Shown piece after piece: positions 47,101 to 56,837 of a stretch of DNA of 57,508 bases; within the stretch, counting starts at the first letter, position 1; every line of letters begins with the position of its first letter. Source of the stretch: an uncultured Gammaproteobacteria bacterium (GTDB lineage Bacteria > Pseudomonadota > Gammaproteobacteria > Pseudomonadales > Porticoccaceae); NCBI GenBank assembly GCA_913058345.1, contig CAJXQR010000014.1, positions 1-57,508 of the forward strand, in the 5' to 3' direction. The translations under genes and the position numbers were made by a program. The notes under the pieces are model-generated. The model saw nothing but the letters and a program-made list of their open reading frames with translations. It ran no database searches and was not told the DNA's origin.

Positions 47101-47427
47101 TTAAGAACCCAAGAGCTGATCGACCGACACAAAACCAACCTGCGGTTCGTCCGCATGGAACACTTTGAATACTTTTTCAGTCTGTGCATCGGAAGCAACA
47201 AAGTCCTCGTAAGCTTGTGTTAGCAGGGTTTTGTACAATCCCGAAAGAGCTTGTCCCTGCTTTGGCAATTCGCTGACTTTATGCAGGTAATCATGGAAAC
47301 GTTGCATAATGTGCAAACGATTCACATGAACAACTTTTGGGTCAAACTCAATCGAGAAGTACTCAAGGAAATCTTCTGCTGAACTCAGCTCTTCTAGGTC
47401 ATTAAAAAAATCGTTGTCTCTCATCAT
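47101..47427 (-). CDS. nifW: NifW, nitrogenase-stabilising protein
   Basis: 108 residues, usual size. FFNDLEELSSAEDFLEYFSIEFDPKVVHVNRLHIMQRFHDYL is the family signature. Its ATG overlaps the stop of the upstream TPR gene by four bases (ATGA). NifW associates with MoFe protein and with NifZ in maturation and oxygen protection. Confidence 0.96.
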   Translation of the reverse strand: MMRDNDFFNDLEELSSAEDFLEYFSIEFDPKVVHVNRLHIMQRFHDYLHKVSELPKQGQALSGLYKTLLTQAYEDFVASDAQTEKVFKVFHADEPQVGFVSVDQLLGS

Positions 47428-47981
47428 AATTCCTCCGCCACTCGCGTTTCGTTTTCAAACTGGCTAATGTCATAAGTATAGACAAGCATCAGTAGCTGTT
47501 TAGCGCCTATCCTGTCCGCCTTATCGAGATCAACTACCTTGTCGAGTATTGCTCTCGCCTCAGTAATTCTTCTTAGTCTTAAGTTTAAAAATGCGATACC
47601 TTTCAAAGCGAATAAATAGAACCGCACCATCTGCATGGAGTTCATTGCGCCAAGGCCCATGTGATCTAGTGTTAAATCGTTCCAGCATTCGGGGAAACTT
47701 ATCTTTTTACCAATCACCTCGAGTACACGATAAGCTACCTGTAAAGCATTTTCATAACGGTGTTGATAGTAGTAAAAGCGATACAGACCCACTAAAACTG
47801 AAAGATTTTCAGGTGAAATAGCGGCCGCCCTCAACAGTAAAGTTTCCGATTCTTTACTGTAGACAATGTCACCGCTTGCCCTACCATAATTTTTTGCAGC
47901 CTCATCAAGCAAAGCGGTAACTGATTCATTATCTTCATCATCGAAGTAAAGATCACCGCCTTCAAATTTCAATAAATCCAT
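47424..47981 (-). CDS. TPR-like nif-associated protein
   Basis: 185 residues from ATG 47981, which has TTGAGGA upstream; a TTG four codons earlier would destroy that binding site. The acidic N-terminus (FEGGDLYFDDEDNES) is followed by three or so tetratricopeptide-like helix pairs (SETLLLRAAAISPENLSVLVGLYRFYYYQHRYENALQVAYRVL; LRRITEARAILDKVVDLD). It lies between cysE and nifW, a place where Azotobacter-type clusters carry a comparable gene. It is probably a protein-interaction adaptor for maturation; function unknown. Confidence 0.78.
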   Translation of the reverse strand: MDLLKFEGGDLYFDDEDNESVTALLDEAAKNYGRASGDIVYSKESETLLLRAAAISPENLSVLVGLYRFYYYQHRYENALQVAYRVLEVIGKKISFPECWNDLTLDHMGLGAMNSMQMVRFYLFALKGIAFLNLRLRRITEARAILDKVVDLDKADRIGAKQLLMLVYTYDISQFENETRVAEEL

Positions 47982-48068
47982 TTTTATCCTCAACGCTTAA
48001 TCAATATCAGTGTCTATTTGTGCGGTAGTAGTAGAACGATAAGTACCACTCGAGTATTGACAAAATAC

Positions 48069-48950
48069 CTACCTTGCTGCGGTCGCACAGTTAATTTCAC
48101 AAATTTCATTATCGGGTTCGCAATACATCTCATCAGCATCCCCTTGAGCGATGCCAGTAAGGTGAACCACACGATTTTCAAGTGTTTCAATGCGCTGTAG
48201 CATGCAGGCAATTAGCTTACCCACAGGGTCTGGAATTAAATGATGGTCGAGATCAACACCATAGGCATTTTGCCGACCCGCTTCACGAACCTTGACGATC
48301 CTACCGGGGATACCGACGACTGTGCATGATTCCGGTACATCCGTAACAACGACTGAATTGGCTCCCACGCGGCTACCGTTACCAATAGTAATTGGGCCAA
48401 GAATTTTTGCACCAGCACCAACCATGACATTATCACCAAGGCTAGGATGGCGCTTACCTTTGCTCCAGCTTGTACCGCCCAAAGTGACACCGTGATAAAG
48501 AGTGACGCCATTGCCTATTACAGACGTTTCACCGATCACCACACCTGCACCGTGATCGATAAAGAAATTCTCGCCGATCACCGCACCAGGATGAATATCA
48601 ACATTGGTTATAAGTCGAGTGATACAGGCTAATAATCGAGCGAGATAACGCGCACCCCGCAACCACAACCGATGATTGATACGATGAATCATGATGGCGT
48701 GAACACCGGGGTAAGTAGTGAGAACCTCCAGGCTATTACGTGCTGCGGGGTCACGTTCCAGTGCCGTTCGGACATCTTTTCGCCACAGGCTCAATACACT
48801 TTTTTTTGGGATAATTTTATTAACCGAGTCATTATTTCTACTATCCCCGTTAACCATAGGCCCTCTCTCTTCACACGCAGAATAACTTCCCGATTCGTCT
48901 ATTATTCCCTCACTGCGTTCAGCACTATTTATGTCGACAAATGTGTTCAC
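48069..48950 (-). CDS. cysE: Serine O-acetyltransferase, nif-associated CysE
   Basis: 293 residues. After an N-terminal extension of about 50 residues come the SATase entry ([31 protein letters not shown]) and the left-handed beta-helix of hexapeptide repeats ([42 protein letters not shown]). The catalytic His/Asp of the family are within DHGAG and YHGVTLGG. It makes O-acetylserine for cysteine, the sulfur source used by NifS. Its ATG overlaps the nifV stop by four bases. A. vinelandii has a cysE after nifV too. Confidence 0.94.
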   Translation of the reverse strand: MNTFVDINSAERSEGIIDESGSYSACEERGPMVNGDSRNNDSVNKIIPKKSVLSLWRKDVRTALERDPAARNSLEVLTTYPGVHAIMIHRINHRLWLRGARYLARLLACITRLITNVDIHPGAVIGENFFIDHGAGVVIGETSVIGNGVTLYHGVTLGGTSWSKGKRHPSLGDNVMVGAGAKILGPITIGNGSRVGANSVVVTDVPESCTVVGIPGRIVKVREAGRQNAYGVDLDHHLIPDPVGKLIACMLQRIETLENRVVHLTGIAQGDADEMYCEPDNEICEINCATAAR

Positions 48951-50218
48951 TGTACTCGTCCTCCTTTAGTTATGGGAGTCTTGCTAACATCCCGCTGTAA
49001 TACCAAGGGTTCGAAGTCACAAAGCTGAAGATAGAAATTATGAAGTTCTGAATGTTGGGGAACACGTTTATATTGACTGGTGAACGTCCTCACCATCTGT
49101 AGCAGAGGATCGACCTGCCATACTTGAAGTTCAATACCCAGTTCTGTGTAGCAATGACGAATCGTCCGTCCGCCCGAATGTTTTCCTAGCACCAAGCTGT
49201 GACTTCGTCCCAACTCAGCCGGGTCGAGACCCTGATAATTTCGCGGGTCTTTTATTAATCCATCCACATGAATACCCGCCTCATGGGTGAATACCCCTTC
49301 ACCTACAACACTTTTTTGCCAACCGACGTCTCGCCCTGATGCCCGCTGCACCAAGTCAGACAAGGCCATCAACCGTCCGCTATCAACACCGGTTTCCACC
49401 TGATAGAGATGTCGCAGGGCGACAACTGCCTCCTCAAGTGGCGCATTCCCTGCACGCTCACCTAAGCCATTAACCGTGGTATTGATATGCGTTGCCCCTC
49501 CGTAAACCGCCGCCATTGTATTGGCAGACGCTAGACCAAAATCGTTATGGGCGTGCATTTCAAGTTCCAGGTCACTACCCTCACGCAGCATGCGAAATAT
49601 ATCAGCGACAGAAAAAGGCTCCATAATTCCGACAGTATCAGCAAAGCGAATTCTTCTAGCGCCTACATTTTGTGCTGTTTCCATCACTATTTGTACATAG
49701 TTAAGGTCAGCACGAGAAGCATCTTCACAACCCAAACAGACCTCAAATCCTGCGTCGAGTGCTTTTGGTATAAGGCGTTTAATGTCTTTAAGTACCTCTT
49801 TACGGGTTCGGCCCAGCTTGTGACGAATTTGTTGGTCTGAAACTGGCACCGACAAATCAATCATAGCCACGCCTGTATTTTTCGCCGCTGCCAAATCAGC
49901 ATCGACCAAGCGACACCACCCAAGTAGCTTAAGCGGAAGTCTAAGATCAACGATGGCGCGCATGGTGTACTGTTCTTCTTCACCCATTGCCGGTATACCA
50001 ATCTCTAGCTCTGGCACTCCTGCAGCTGCCAGGCCCTGAGCAATCGCGATTTTCTCTTCCACCGTAAATGCAATGCCCGCGCTCTGCTCACCGTCGCGCA
50101 AAGTGGTGTCATCTATTACCACTTGCTTCCAGCGTGTTGCCGAATACTTCCCCGAATTATCAGGGCAACCGGTCATAGCATCGTTTCTACGATTATCCAG
50201 ACTATTGTTAATCATCAT
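48947..50218 (-). CDS. nifV: NifV, homocitrate synthase
   Basis: 423 residues, about 40 longer than common because of an Asn/Ser-rich N-terminal extension before the TIM-barrel start [55 protein letters not shown] and [18 protein letters not shown] carry the metal and substrate residues of the isopropylmalate/homocitrate synthase family. It condenses acetyl-CoA with 2-oxoglutarate to give the homocitrate of FeMo-co. It is separated from nifS by a terminator and has its own sigma-54 promoter. Confidence 0.96.
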   Translation of the reverse strand: MMINNSLDNRRNDAMTGCPDNSGKYSATRWKQVVIDDTTLRDGEQSAGIAFTVEEKIAIAQGLAAAGVPELEIGIPAMGEEEQYTMRAIVDLRLPLKLLGWCRLVDADLAAAKNTGVAMIDLSVPVSDQQIRHKLGRTRKEVLKDIKRLIPKALDAGFEVCLGCEDASRADLNYVQIVMETAQNVGARRIRFADTVGIMEPFSVADIFRMLREGSDLELEMHAHNDFGLASANTMAAVYGGATHINTTVNGLGERAGNAPLEEAVVALRHLYQVETGVDSGRLMALSDLVQRASGRDVGWQKSVVGEGVFTHEAGIHVDGLIKDPRNYQGLDPAELGRSHSLVLGKHSGGRTIRHCYTELGIELQVWQVDPLLQMVRTFTSQYKRVPQHSELHNFYLQLCDFEPLVLQRDVSKTPITKGGRVQ

Positions 50219-50273
50219 TAATCTCTCACTTACCTCTAAGCTGGGGTTAATCCCAATCTTGTGATTTTATTAT

Positions 50274-50290
50274 TGCAAAGCCCGTTCCAA
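50274..50290 (-). promoter_or_regulatory. Sigma-54 promoter of nifV-cysE-TPR-nifWZM-clpX
   Basis: On the minus strand TTGGAACG-GGCT-TTGCA: exact GG-N10-GC spacing and perfect -12 box; the -24 box has one mismatch (A for C). The transcript would start near 50263, about 45 bases before the nifV ATG. Confidence 0.68.
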
Positions 50291-50369
50291 TTTTTAACAA
50301 CGATTAATCAATGACTTATGTCTAAAAATTATTATTTTCGCGTAACAATAATGACGGCTGTGAATCTTT

Positions 50370-50385
50370 TGTCGCAAAACCCACA
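50370..50385. promoter_or_regulatory. NifA upstream activator site for nifV
   Basis: Exact TGT-N10-ACA (TGT CGCAAAACCC ACA), about 90 bases upstream of the nifV -24 element, between the promoter and the nifS terminator. Confidence 0.6.
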
Positions 50386-50453
50386 TCGCATTTTTTTGAC
50401 TTATAATATGTGAAACTAACCACACAGAGATTTTTTATAAAAACAACAGGTAC

Positions 50454-50478
50454 AAAAAAACCCGCAACTCTGCGGGTT
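50454..50478 (-). terminator. Rho-independent terminator after nifS
   Basis: On the minus strand CCCGCA-GAGT-TGCGGG, a perfect 6-base-pair GC stem with a 4-base loop (extendable by AA/TT), followed directly by seven T. It ends the iscA-nifU-nifS transcript about 30 bases after the nifS stop. Confidence 0.88.
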
Positions 50479-50506
50479 AATAAGAAAACTAGAGACCGAT
50501 ATAAAA

Positions 50507-51715
50507 TTATGCGTAAACCGGCTCAAATAGAGCCTCTGGGTTTTCAACCGGACCGTTGCCTTCCCAATAGGGTGAGAGCTTTCGCAACTGGGCAACAATC
50601 GGTGGCAACGTCTCAATAACACGCTCAATTTCTTCCATGGTGTTATAGCGCGATAGTGAAAATCGTGTAGTGCCATGGGCCGCTGTATACGGAATATCCA
50701 TCGCTCGCATAACATGACTGGGCTCAAGGGAGCCCGAGGTGCAGGCCGAACCACTGGAAGCGGCGATACCGATCTTATTCAGCAGTAACAGTATCGCTTC
50801 ACCCTCAATAAATTCGAAGGCTATGCTAGCAGTATTTGGTAGGCGATTCTCTTTATCACCCGTAACAAAACAGTAGGGCACTGCGGTAAGAATCCCTTCC
50901 TCAAGACGATCGCGCATAGCCTTCACTACTGTATTTTCGTACTCCAAATTTTCAAGAGCCAATTCAGCTGCCTTACCGAGTCCAATAATACTTGTGGTAT
51001 TTTCGGTCCCAGCGCGACGACCACGTTCCTGATGGCCGCCCCTTAACAGAGGTCGAAAACGAGTACCCCGTTTTAAATAAAGCACTCCGATACCCTTCGG
51101 TGCGTGTAGCTTATGCCCAGACACCGATAACATGTGGATATCACTGTCAGCCAAATTAATCGGTATTTTTCCCACGGCCTGAACAGCATCGGTATGCAAC
51201 ATTACCCCAGCATCTGCAGCCAATTCGGCCATTTTTTCTACTGGGAAAATAGTTCCACTTTCGTTATTCGCCCACATAACACTGACAATAGCGACTTTAT
51301 CGGAAAGTAAATTTTTGTAGTCATCCAGATCAAGACGTCCCTGCTTATCCACTGGTAGACGATGAACAATGTAACCTTCTGACCCCAGATGTTCACACAA
51401 AGTGAGAACGGCGGGATGCTCGACAACTGTAGTAATAATTTCTTTTCTTTCTGGCTGGGCAGCTAACGCAGAGAGAATTGCAGTGGCATCTGATTCGCTA
51501 CCACAGGAAGTAAAAATTATTTCTGATTCATGCTCTGCACCCAATAATTTTTGCACTTGTTTTCTTGCCTTTTTCAGTGCAAAGCCTACCTTGTTGCCAA
51601 AGTTATGTAGCGAGGAAGGATTGCCAAATTGTTCGCTAAAATAAGGCAACATCTCCTCTACAACGGCAGGGTCAACCATCGTTGTCGCGTTATTATCCAA
51701 ATATATATCAGCCAT
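50507..51715 (-). CDS. nifS: NifS, cysteine desulfurase
   Basis: 402 residues. The PLP Lys is Lys202 (SVSGHKLHAP) and the persulfide Cys is Cys325 (SGSACTSG), the same numbers as in A. vinelandii NifS. It supplies sulfur to NifU for nitrogenase clusters. It starts two bases after the nifU stop. Confidence 0.98.
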   Translation of the reverse strand: MADIYLDNNATTMVDPAVVEEMLPYFSEQFGNPSSLHNFGNKVGFALKKARKQVQKLLGAEHESEIIFTSCGSESDATAILSALAAQPERKEIITTVVEHPAVLTLCEHLGSEGYIVHRLPVDKQGRLDLDDYKNLLSDKVAIVSVMWANNESGTIFPVEKMAELAADAGVMLHTDAVQAVGKIPINLADSDIHMLSVSGHKLHAPKGIGVLYLKRGTRFRPLLRGGHQERGRRAGTENTTSIIGLGKAAELALENLEYENTVVKAMRDRLEEGILTAVPYCFVTGDKENRLPNTASIAFEFIEGEAILLLLNKIGIAASSGSACTSGSLEPSHVMRAMDIPYTAAHGTTRFSLSRYNTMEEIERVIETLPPIVAQLRKLSPYWEGNGPVENPEALFEPVYA

Positions 51716-51717
51716 CT

Positions 51718-52677
51718 TTACGCCTCCGCAGATAATTGTACGGGTATTTCAGTATCTGGAATTACCTTGATGTACTCACCAAGATCTTCAATTAACTGCT
51801 GCTGAATACCACCGAGTGTCATCGCAGCCATTTGGCAGCCACTACAGGCACCGGTCAAATGGACGTAGATATTGCGACCGTCAACGTCTACCAGGTTTAC
51901 ATCACCGCCATCGCGCTGTAAGTTGGGTCGTATCGATTCCAGCACTGTTTCGATACGGCGAATACGCTGCAAGTTGGTCATACCACCCGTTGATGTTGCC
52001 GCGTCGGGTATGGGTTCTGCGGCTGAATTTATGGAATCATCAGCTGGGGCAGGTTGCTTTTTCCGTTTAGGCAGCGCACCGACACCATCAGCAACAAATA
52101 TCTCACCACGCTCTTCAAGCACCCGGCTTAATACGCCTTCAATACCCTCGTGGCAGGAGGCGCAACCACCACCAGCCTTCGTGTAGTTGCTAACCTCTTC
52201 GACTGTACTCAAATTATTTGCGCGAACCGTGTCTTCGATCATCACTTCGTCGATCGCAAAACACTTACAAATCATTGCGCCTTCATCATGATCATCTGTC
52301 CACACCTCCCCCCGAAAATTGGCGACAGCCGATTGCAGCGCTTCACGACCCATAACTGAGCAATGCATTTTCTCTGCTGGTAAGCCGTCGAGGTAATCGG
52401 CAATGTCCTGATTACTAATCTCCAATGATTGATCGACAGTCAGCCCTTTAACCATTTCTGTTAAAGCGGATGATGAAGCTATCGCTGAACCACAGCCGAA
52501 GGTTTGAAATCCTGCATCTAGAATAATTTCGGTCTCGGGTTCAACTTTTAACGTCAGGCGTAATGCGTCACCACAACTCAATGAACCGACATCTCCCACT
52601 GCATTTGCGTCTTCTACTGCGCCTGCGTTTCTTGGACTAAAAAAATGTTCCTTAACTTTTTCCGAATAATCCCACAT
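51718..52677 (-). CDS. nifU: NifU, Fe-S cluster scaffold
   Basis: 319 residues in three domains. IscU-like: Cys35, Cys62 and Cys106. Central [2Fe-2S]: Cys137, Cys139, Cys172 and Cys175. All seven have A. vinelandii numbering. C-terminal Nfu-like domain: GACSGCQM, Cys278 and Cys281. The linker before the Nfu domain (about 200-235) is a few residues longer than in A. vinelandii and is Ala/Pro/Ser-rich. It assembles [4Fe-4S] clusters for NifH and NifB. Confidence 0.98.
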   Translation of the reverse strand: MWDYSEKVKEHFFSPRNAGAVEDANAVGDVGSLSCGDALRLTLKVEPETEIILDAGFQTFGCGSAIASSSALTEMVKGLTVDQSLEISNQDIADYLDGLPAEKMHCSVMGREALQSAVANFRGEVWTDDHDEGAMICKCFAIDEVMIEDTVRANNLSTVEEVSNYTKAGGGCASCHEGIEGVLSRVLEERGEIFVADGVGALPKRKKQPAPADDSINSAAEPIPDAATSTGGMTNLQRIRRIETVLESIRPNLQRDGGDVNLVDVDGRNIYVHLTGACSGCQMAAMTLGGIQQQLIEDLGEYIKVIPDTEIPVQLSAEA

Positions 52678-52790
52678 GGCTTTAGTCTCCTGAATCTTGA
52701 CAAGCTAATAAATGCCTGCCAATCAATAAATAATTAGAACAGCGTGTGAAAAAAATAAGTTATAAATTGAACAGTGCGGCACCAAAGCCA

Positions 52791-53114
52791 TTAGCTGGAG
52801 AATGATTTTCCGCAACCACAACTATTCTTTGCATTTGGGTTTTCGAACTTAAACCCACTGGATTCCATGGTTTCTACATAATCGATGGTAATGCCTTCTA
52901 ATAGTGGGAAGCTCAGTTCATCAACCAACATGGTTAAACCTGAGACCTTAATTACCTGGTCGTCTTTTCCAACGCTTTCCTCTAACTTCATGCCATACTG
53001 AAATCCAGAACAACCACCACCATCGACCTTAATTCGCAATCCGGCAATGGGCTTGCTTGATGACTCGATAAAGCGATTGACCGCCGTTGCTGCACTACTG
53101 GTTAAATTAATCAT
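52791..53114 (-). CDS. IscA-type Fe-S carrier, nif-specific
   Basis: 107 residues, A-type carrier: KVDGGGCSGFQYGMKLEE with the first Cys and NSCGCGKSF with the terminal CGCG pair. It opens the nifU-nifS unit as iscA-nif does in A. vinelandii, 113 bases before nifU, and its promoter is sigma-54 type. Confidence 0.93.
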   Translation of the reverse strand: MINLTSSAATAVNRFIESSSKPIAGLRIKVDGGGCSGFQYGMKLEESVGKDDQVIKVSGLTMLVDELSFPLLEGITIDYVETMESSGFKFENPNAKNSCGCGKSFSS

Positions 53115-53166
53115 TACTCTATCTCCGCTTGCACAATCTCTGTTGTTGTCGCTGTAAATTTTTTAC

Positions 53167-53182
53167 TGGCAAGAACCTTGCA
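53167..53182 (+). promoter_or_regulatory. Possible sigma-54 promoter of the second nifZ-like gene
   Basis: TGGCAAG-AACC-TTGCA has exact GG-N10-GC spacing and a perfect -12 box, pointing right. The transcript would begin near 53194, about 220 bases before the gene at 53413. No TGT-N10-ACA site was found on its upstream side. It faces the leftward iscA promoter at 53256-53272, so the two transcripts would overlap. Confidence 0.45.
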
Positions 53183-53255
53183 ACGCCTATAAATAGAACT
53201 CGAACTTTGCTTTGAGCGGTACCTGTTCAGTTTATGCTTGACTTAACTTAGGGAT

Positions 53256-53272
53256 TGCAACGCTTGTGCCAA
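53256..53272 (-). promoter_or_regulatory. Sigma-54 promoter of iscA-nifU-nifS
   Basis: On the minus strand TTGGCACA-AGCG-TTGCA, nearly perfect in both boxes, exact GG-N10-GC spacing. The transcript would start near 53245, about 130 bases before the iscA ATG. Confidence 0.78.
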
Positions 53273-53367
53273 TATTTATGTCAGGCCTAACCCCCTGTAA
53301 AACAGGCATTTATTGAGCGATAACAATCAAAGCCTGGGGTAGGTGTGAACCAACAATGAATGTAATT

Positions 53368-53383
53368 TGTCAGCTTTACTACA
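53368..53383. promoter_or_regulatory. NifA upstream activator site for iscA-nifUS
   Basis: Exact TGT-N10-ACA (TGT CAGCTTTACT ACA), about 105 bases upstream of the iscA -24 element and only 30 bases before the second nifZ-like gene. Confidence 0.65.
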
Positions 53384-53412
53384 ACCATAAATAGAACATA
53401 GAGAGAAAACTA

Positions 53413-53769
53413 ATGAACAAGAAAACGAAAGAAATGAACATCAACCAAGACAGCGCCTCCAGCAAAAAGGCAGACAATAAACATGCTAGTGGACATCTTA
53501 TTAGCATTGGAAACCTACAGCAGGGCGATGTCGTTTACGCGGCTCACACAATTTACAACGATGGTAGTCTTCCCGAACATGGTAAAGATGCGGTACTTGC
53601 ACCAGCAGGATCTCGTGGTGTTATTGTCAATATTGGACACCTTGAACAACAGCCGGAGAAGATTCTATTTTTGGTTCGCTTTGAAAGCCAGAACGAGGAA
53701 GCATTGCTAGGCCCACCCGTTGGCTGCTGGCCCGATGACCTTAGCGCAAGTGTTGTGGCTGTTTGCTGA
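53413..53769 (+). CDS. Second NifZ-domain protein
   Basis: 118 residues. After a Lys/Asn/Ser-rich lead of about 35 residues comes GDVVYAAHTIYNDGSLPEHGKDAVLAPAGSRGVIVNIGHLEQQPEKILFLVRFE and PPVGCWPDDLS, which aligns with the first domain of NifZ at 46661 (GSHVRLIRTVRNDGTYPG... VGCRGEELI). Only one NifZ-type domain is present. AGAGAGAAAACTA precedes the ATG. It is monocistronic and divergent from iscA-nifUS. A role in MoFe maturation is inferred from the family. Confidence 0.82.
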   Translation: MNKKTKEMNINQDSASSKKADNKHASGHLISIGNLQQGDVVYAAHTIYNDGSLPEHGKDAVLAPAGSRGVIVNIGHLEQQPEKILFLVRFESQNEEALLGPPVGCWPDDLSASVVAVC

Positions 53770-53928
53770 CATCCTCATCACACAGTCATTGACCTGTATA
53801 AGGAATAACGCACTGGCCTCTAACTTTACGTCTAATGTTGACCTTTACTGTTACGTATAAGATTCGCTTTTAAAGATAGACTCAAACGATCACATTTAAA
53901 TATTCAGCACCCTACTTCCGGAACTACA

Positions 53929-54813
53929 ATGACCCAATCGTTAAATTCAACCCCATTAACTTCACCCCCTTTTATATTTGGCTCATCAGCTCTGAAAAGA
54001 TGCCTACTTCGACTGTGCGCTGGTTTAATTCTCGGGTTCTGTATAAATAGCACTACTCACGCAGAACAAGTGACAGCCGCTGTTGCTGCTAACTTCGCAA
54101 GCGCAATTAAACAATTAAAACCTGTATTTGAGGACGAAACTGGCCACCACTTAACTGCCAGCCTGGCCTCCACTGGGACGCTTTACGCCCAAATCCTTAA
54201 TGGTGCACCTTTTGATGTTTTTCTCTCTGCGGACAACAAACGCCCCCAGCAATTAGTTGATGATGGACTTGCGATTAATAACAGTCTTTTTACCTATGCC
54301 ATTGGCCGACTAACCCTGTGGAGTCGACACCCTGATCTGATTGATGATGAAGGTCAGGTCTTAAGCAAAGGCAAGTGGCCTGCAAAAGCTGTCGAACGCA
54401 TCGCGCTGGCCAACCCTAAAACGGCCCCGTACGGTGCGGCGGCTATCGAAACCTTGAAGGCACTGGATATTAGTGAAGCCATGAATGGAATGCTCGTTAC
54501 TGGGCAGAATGTTGCTCAGGTCTTCCAGTTCGTGGTCTCGGATAATGCTCAGATGGGGTTTCTGGCATACGCTCAGGTTCTCGCCCTGCCTGAAACTGAG
54601 CGTGGTTCCTACTGGCTCATACCCACTGCTTTGTACACGCCTATTCAACAAGCCGCTGTAAAATTGAAAAATGGGAACGGTAATATCGCCAGTGACGCTT
54701 TTCTCGCTTTCCTGAAATCTCCTCAAGCCACCGCGATCATAGAAGCCAATGGTTATCTCAATGGTAATAGCCCCATTGAGACAAATCCTCACGCTAACAA
54801 AAATGACGAATAG
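53929..54813 (+). CDS. modA: ModA, periplasmic molybdate-binding protein
   Basis: 294 residues. A long N-terminus ends in a signal segment (LRLCAGLILGFCINSTTHA), then VTAAVAANFASAIKQLKPVFEDETGHHLTASLASTGTLYAQILNGAPFDVFLSADNKRP, the oxyanion-binding pattern of ModA, and GQNVAQVFQFVVSDNAQMGFLAYAQV. It opens modABC. No sigma-54 promoter or ModE-type palindrome was clear in the 160 bases upstream. Confidence 0.95.
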   Translation: MTQSLNSTPLTSPPFIFGSSALKRCLLRLCAGLILGFCINSTTHAEQVTAAVAANFASAIKQLKPVFEDETGHHLTASLASTGTLYAQILNGAPFDVFLSADNKRPQQLVDDGLAINNSLFTYAIGRLTLWSRHPDLIDDEGQVLSKGKWPAKAVERIALANPKTAPYGAAAIETLKALDISEAMNGMLVTGQNVAQVFQFVVSDNAQMGFLAYAQVLALPETERGSYWLIPTALYTPIQQAAVKLKNGNGNIASDAFLAFLKSPQATAIIEANGYLNGNSPIETNPHANKNDE

Positions 54814-54828
54814 CTGAGAAATATCCCC

Positions 54829-55512
54829 ATGGATTTTACTCAATTTGATCCCCAACCCATCTACCTGACCTTGCGCCTCGCGACGATCACTACCGTGTTA
54901 TTACTGTGTATTGCCACGCCCTTGGCCTGGTGGCTGGCTAATAGTCGCTGGCGTTATCGACAAGTAATCAATGCTTTGGTTGCACTACCGCTGGTACTAC
55001 CGCCGACGGTATTGGGCTTTTATTTATTATTATTACTTGGCCCCCGAGGGTGGGTGGGCCAATTTACCGAGAGCCTCGGCATTGGCATCTTACCCTTTAC
55101 TTTCACGGGTCTTGTTATAGCTTCGGTGATTTACTCCCTGCCCTTTGCGGTGCAACCTATTCAAAATGCTTTTGCTGCTATCGGCAGGCGACCGCTAGAA
55201 GTCGCCGCCACGCTGCGGGCATCGCCCTGGGGTCGTTTTATCAGCGTCGCCCTGCCCTTAGCAAAACCCGGCTTGATAACCGGCGCGGTGCTAGGCTTTG
55301 CCCACACCCTGGGAGAGTTTGGCGTGGTATTGATGATCGGCGGCAATATTCCTGGGGAAACTCAGGTACTTTCGATGGCAATCTTCGATCACGTCGAAGC
55401 TTACGAATACGACAAGGCTCATGTGCTCGCCGCTGGTATGTTGGTGTTTTCCTTTATAGTTCTACTCGTACTTTACTGGCGCACAGATCAATGTCCACCT
55501 CGCCATGTTTAG
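54829..55512 (+). CDS. modB: ModB, molybdate ABC transporter permease
   Basis: 227 residues with five membrane helices. [43 protein letters not shown] and the EAA loop [42 protein letters not shown] are typical ModB. It follows modA by 15 bases. Confidence 0.96.
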   Translation: MDFTQFDPQPIYLTLRLATITTVLLLCIATPLAWWLANSRWRYRQVINALVALPLVLPPTVLGFYLLLLLGPRGWVGQFTESLGIGILPFTFTGLVIASVIYSLPFAVQPIQNAFAAIGRRPLEVAATLRASPWGRFISVALPLAKPGLITGAVLGFAHTLGEFGVVLMIGGNIPGETQVLSMAIFDHVEAYEYDKAHVLAAGMLVFSFIVLLVLYWRTDQCPPRHV

Positions 55513-55555
55513 TTCACAAATGTTTATTCTCAACACGCTTAAATGAGGCCTATGA

Positions 55556-56641
55556 GTGACCGAAAACTATCAGAGCATTGAGGCAAACTTCCGTTTAAAG
55601 CGTAACGAATTCGAGCTCGATGTCGATTTTAAGGCACCGGGCAAAGGTGTCAGCGCAATATTCGGCCAGTCAGGCTCCGGTAAAACCACTCTACTGCGCT
55701 GTATCGCCGGTTTAGAAAACCCTGACCGGGGTTACTTTAATCTTAAAGGCACTTGCTGGCACGACGACAAACAATCCTGGCCCGTTCATCGCCGCCCCAT
55801 CGCTTATGTATTTCAGGAAGCCAGCCTGTTTGCCCATTTAAATGTACGCAAAAATATGGAATACGGCTGGCAACGCATCACCAAAGACCAGCGCAAAATA
55901 CAGATTGATGAGGTTGTTGCCTGGCTCGGCCTGGAAACACTGCTCGACCGCCAGCCCGATCAACTCTCCGGTGGCCAACGTCAGCGTGTAGCCATCGCCC
56001 GAGCCTTGCTCACCAGTCCGCAACTACTGCTAATGGACGAACCCCTGGCCAGCCTGGATACACCCGGAAAAGCTGAGATTTTGCCCTATCTGGAAAGCCT
56101 CTATCAGACACTGGATATTCCCGTGCTGTACGTCAGCCACTCGCCGCAGGAAGTGCAACAACTGGCGGATTATCTCATCCTCTTAGATCAGGGCAAGGTA
56201 AAAGCCGCGGGCGAAATCAATACCCTACTTACCGAACCTCAATTACCCCTTGCTCACTTTGAAGATGCTGCAGCCGTACTGAACGCCTGTGTTGTCGGCC
56301 ACGATAAAACGTTTCATCTTACTAGCCTCGCCTTCAACGGTGGCCAGGTTTCCGTATCCTACAATGCTTTGCCCATCGGCCATAAAGCACGTTTGCGAGT
56401 CTGCGCCCGTGACGTCAGCCTCGCGTTAATACCTCCACAACACATCAGTATTAATAATAGCTTTCCCGTACGGGTCGTGAGCGTTAACCCTGACCGCGAC
56501 CCTTCGCAAATGCTCGTGCGCTGCGATGTTGGCGGACAGAGTCTTTTGTCACGTATCACTCGTCGCTCAGTACAGACCCTAAATATTTCGCCAGACAAAA
56601 TTGTTTATGCCCAGGTTAAAAGTGTTGCCTTGATGAAATAA
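55556..56641 (+). CDS. modC: ModC, molybdate ABC transporter ATPase with TOBE domain
   Basis: 361 residues from GTG 55556 (GAGG eight bases upstream). Walker A FGQSGSGKTTLL, Q-loop YVFQEASLFAHL, signature LSGGQRQRVAIARALL, Walker B LLLMDEPLASLD and H-loop VSHSPQEV are intact. The C-terminal TOBE domain (about 295-360) senses molybdate in the family. It powers uptake of the Mo needed by FeMo-co. No modE is present in the window. Confidence 0.96.
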   Translation: MTENYQSIEANFRLKRNEFELDVDFKAPGKGVSAIFGQSGSGKTTLLRCIAGLENPDRGYFNLKGTCWHDDKQSWPVHRRPIAYVFQEASLFAHLNVRKNMEYGWQRITKDQRKIQIDEVVAWLGLETLLDRQPDQLSGGQRQRVAIARALLTSPQLLLMDEPLASLDTPGKAEILPYLESLYQTLDIPVLYVSHSPQEVQQLADYLILLDQGKVKAAGEINTLLTEPQLPLAHFEDAAAVLNACVVGHDKTFHLTSLAFNGGQVSVSYNALPIGHKARLRVCARDVSLALIPPQHISINNSFPVRVVSVNPDRDPSQMLVRCDVGGQSLLSRITRRSVQTLNISPDKIVYAQVKSVALMK

Positions 56642-56837
56642 GTAATAATAGCTCGGAGCAGCTTATCAATTGATAGGCATAGCCTTGTTACTGAATCTAC
56701 ATTACTGCCACGGCCAACTGGGGTAATAGAAGTGAGGTTAATCGCGCCCCTATTTACCCTTTAAACCCGGCACTTTTTTCGGCCCGTGTCAGGGAACTAT
56801 CAAACTGGCTGACAAAACTCCCTAGCCAAACTTCAGG

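Noticed and set aside
53810-53826. Sigma-54 promoter for modA (CTGGCCTCTAACTTTACG)
   Set aside because: The -12 position reads TTTAC rather than TTGC, so the invariant GC is missing.
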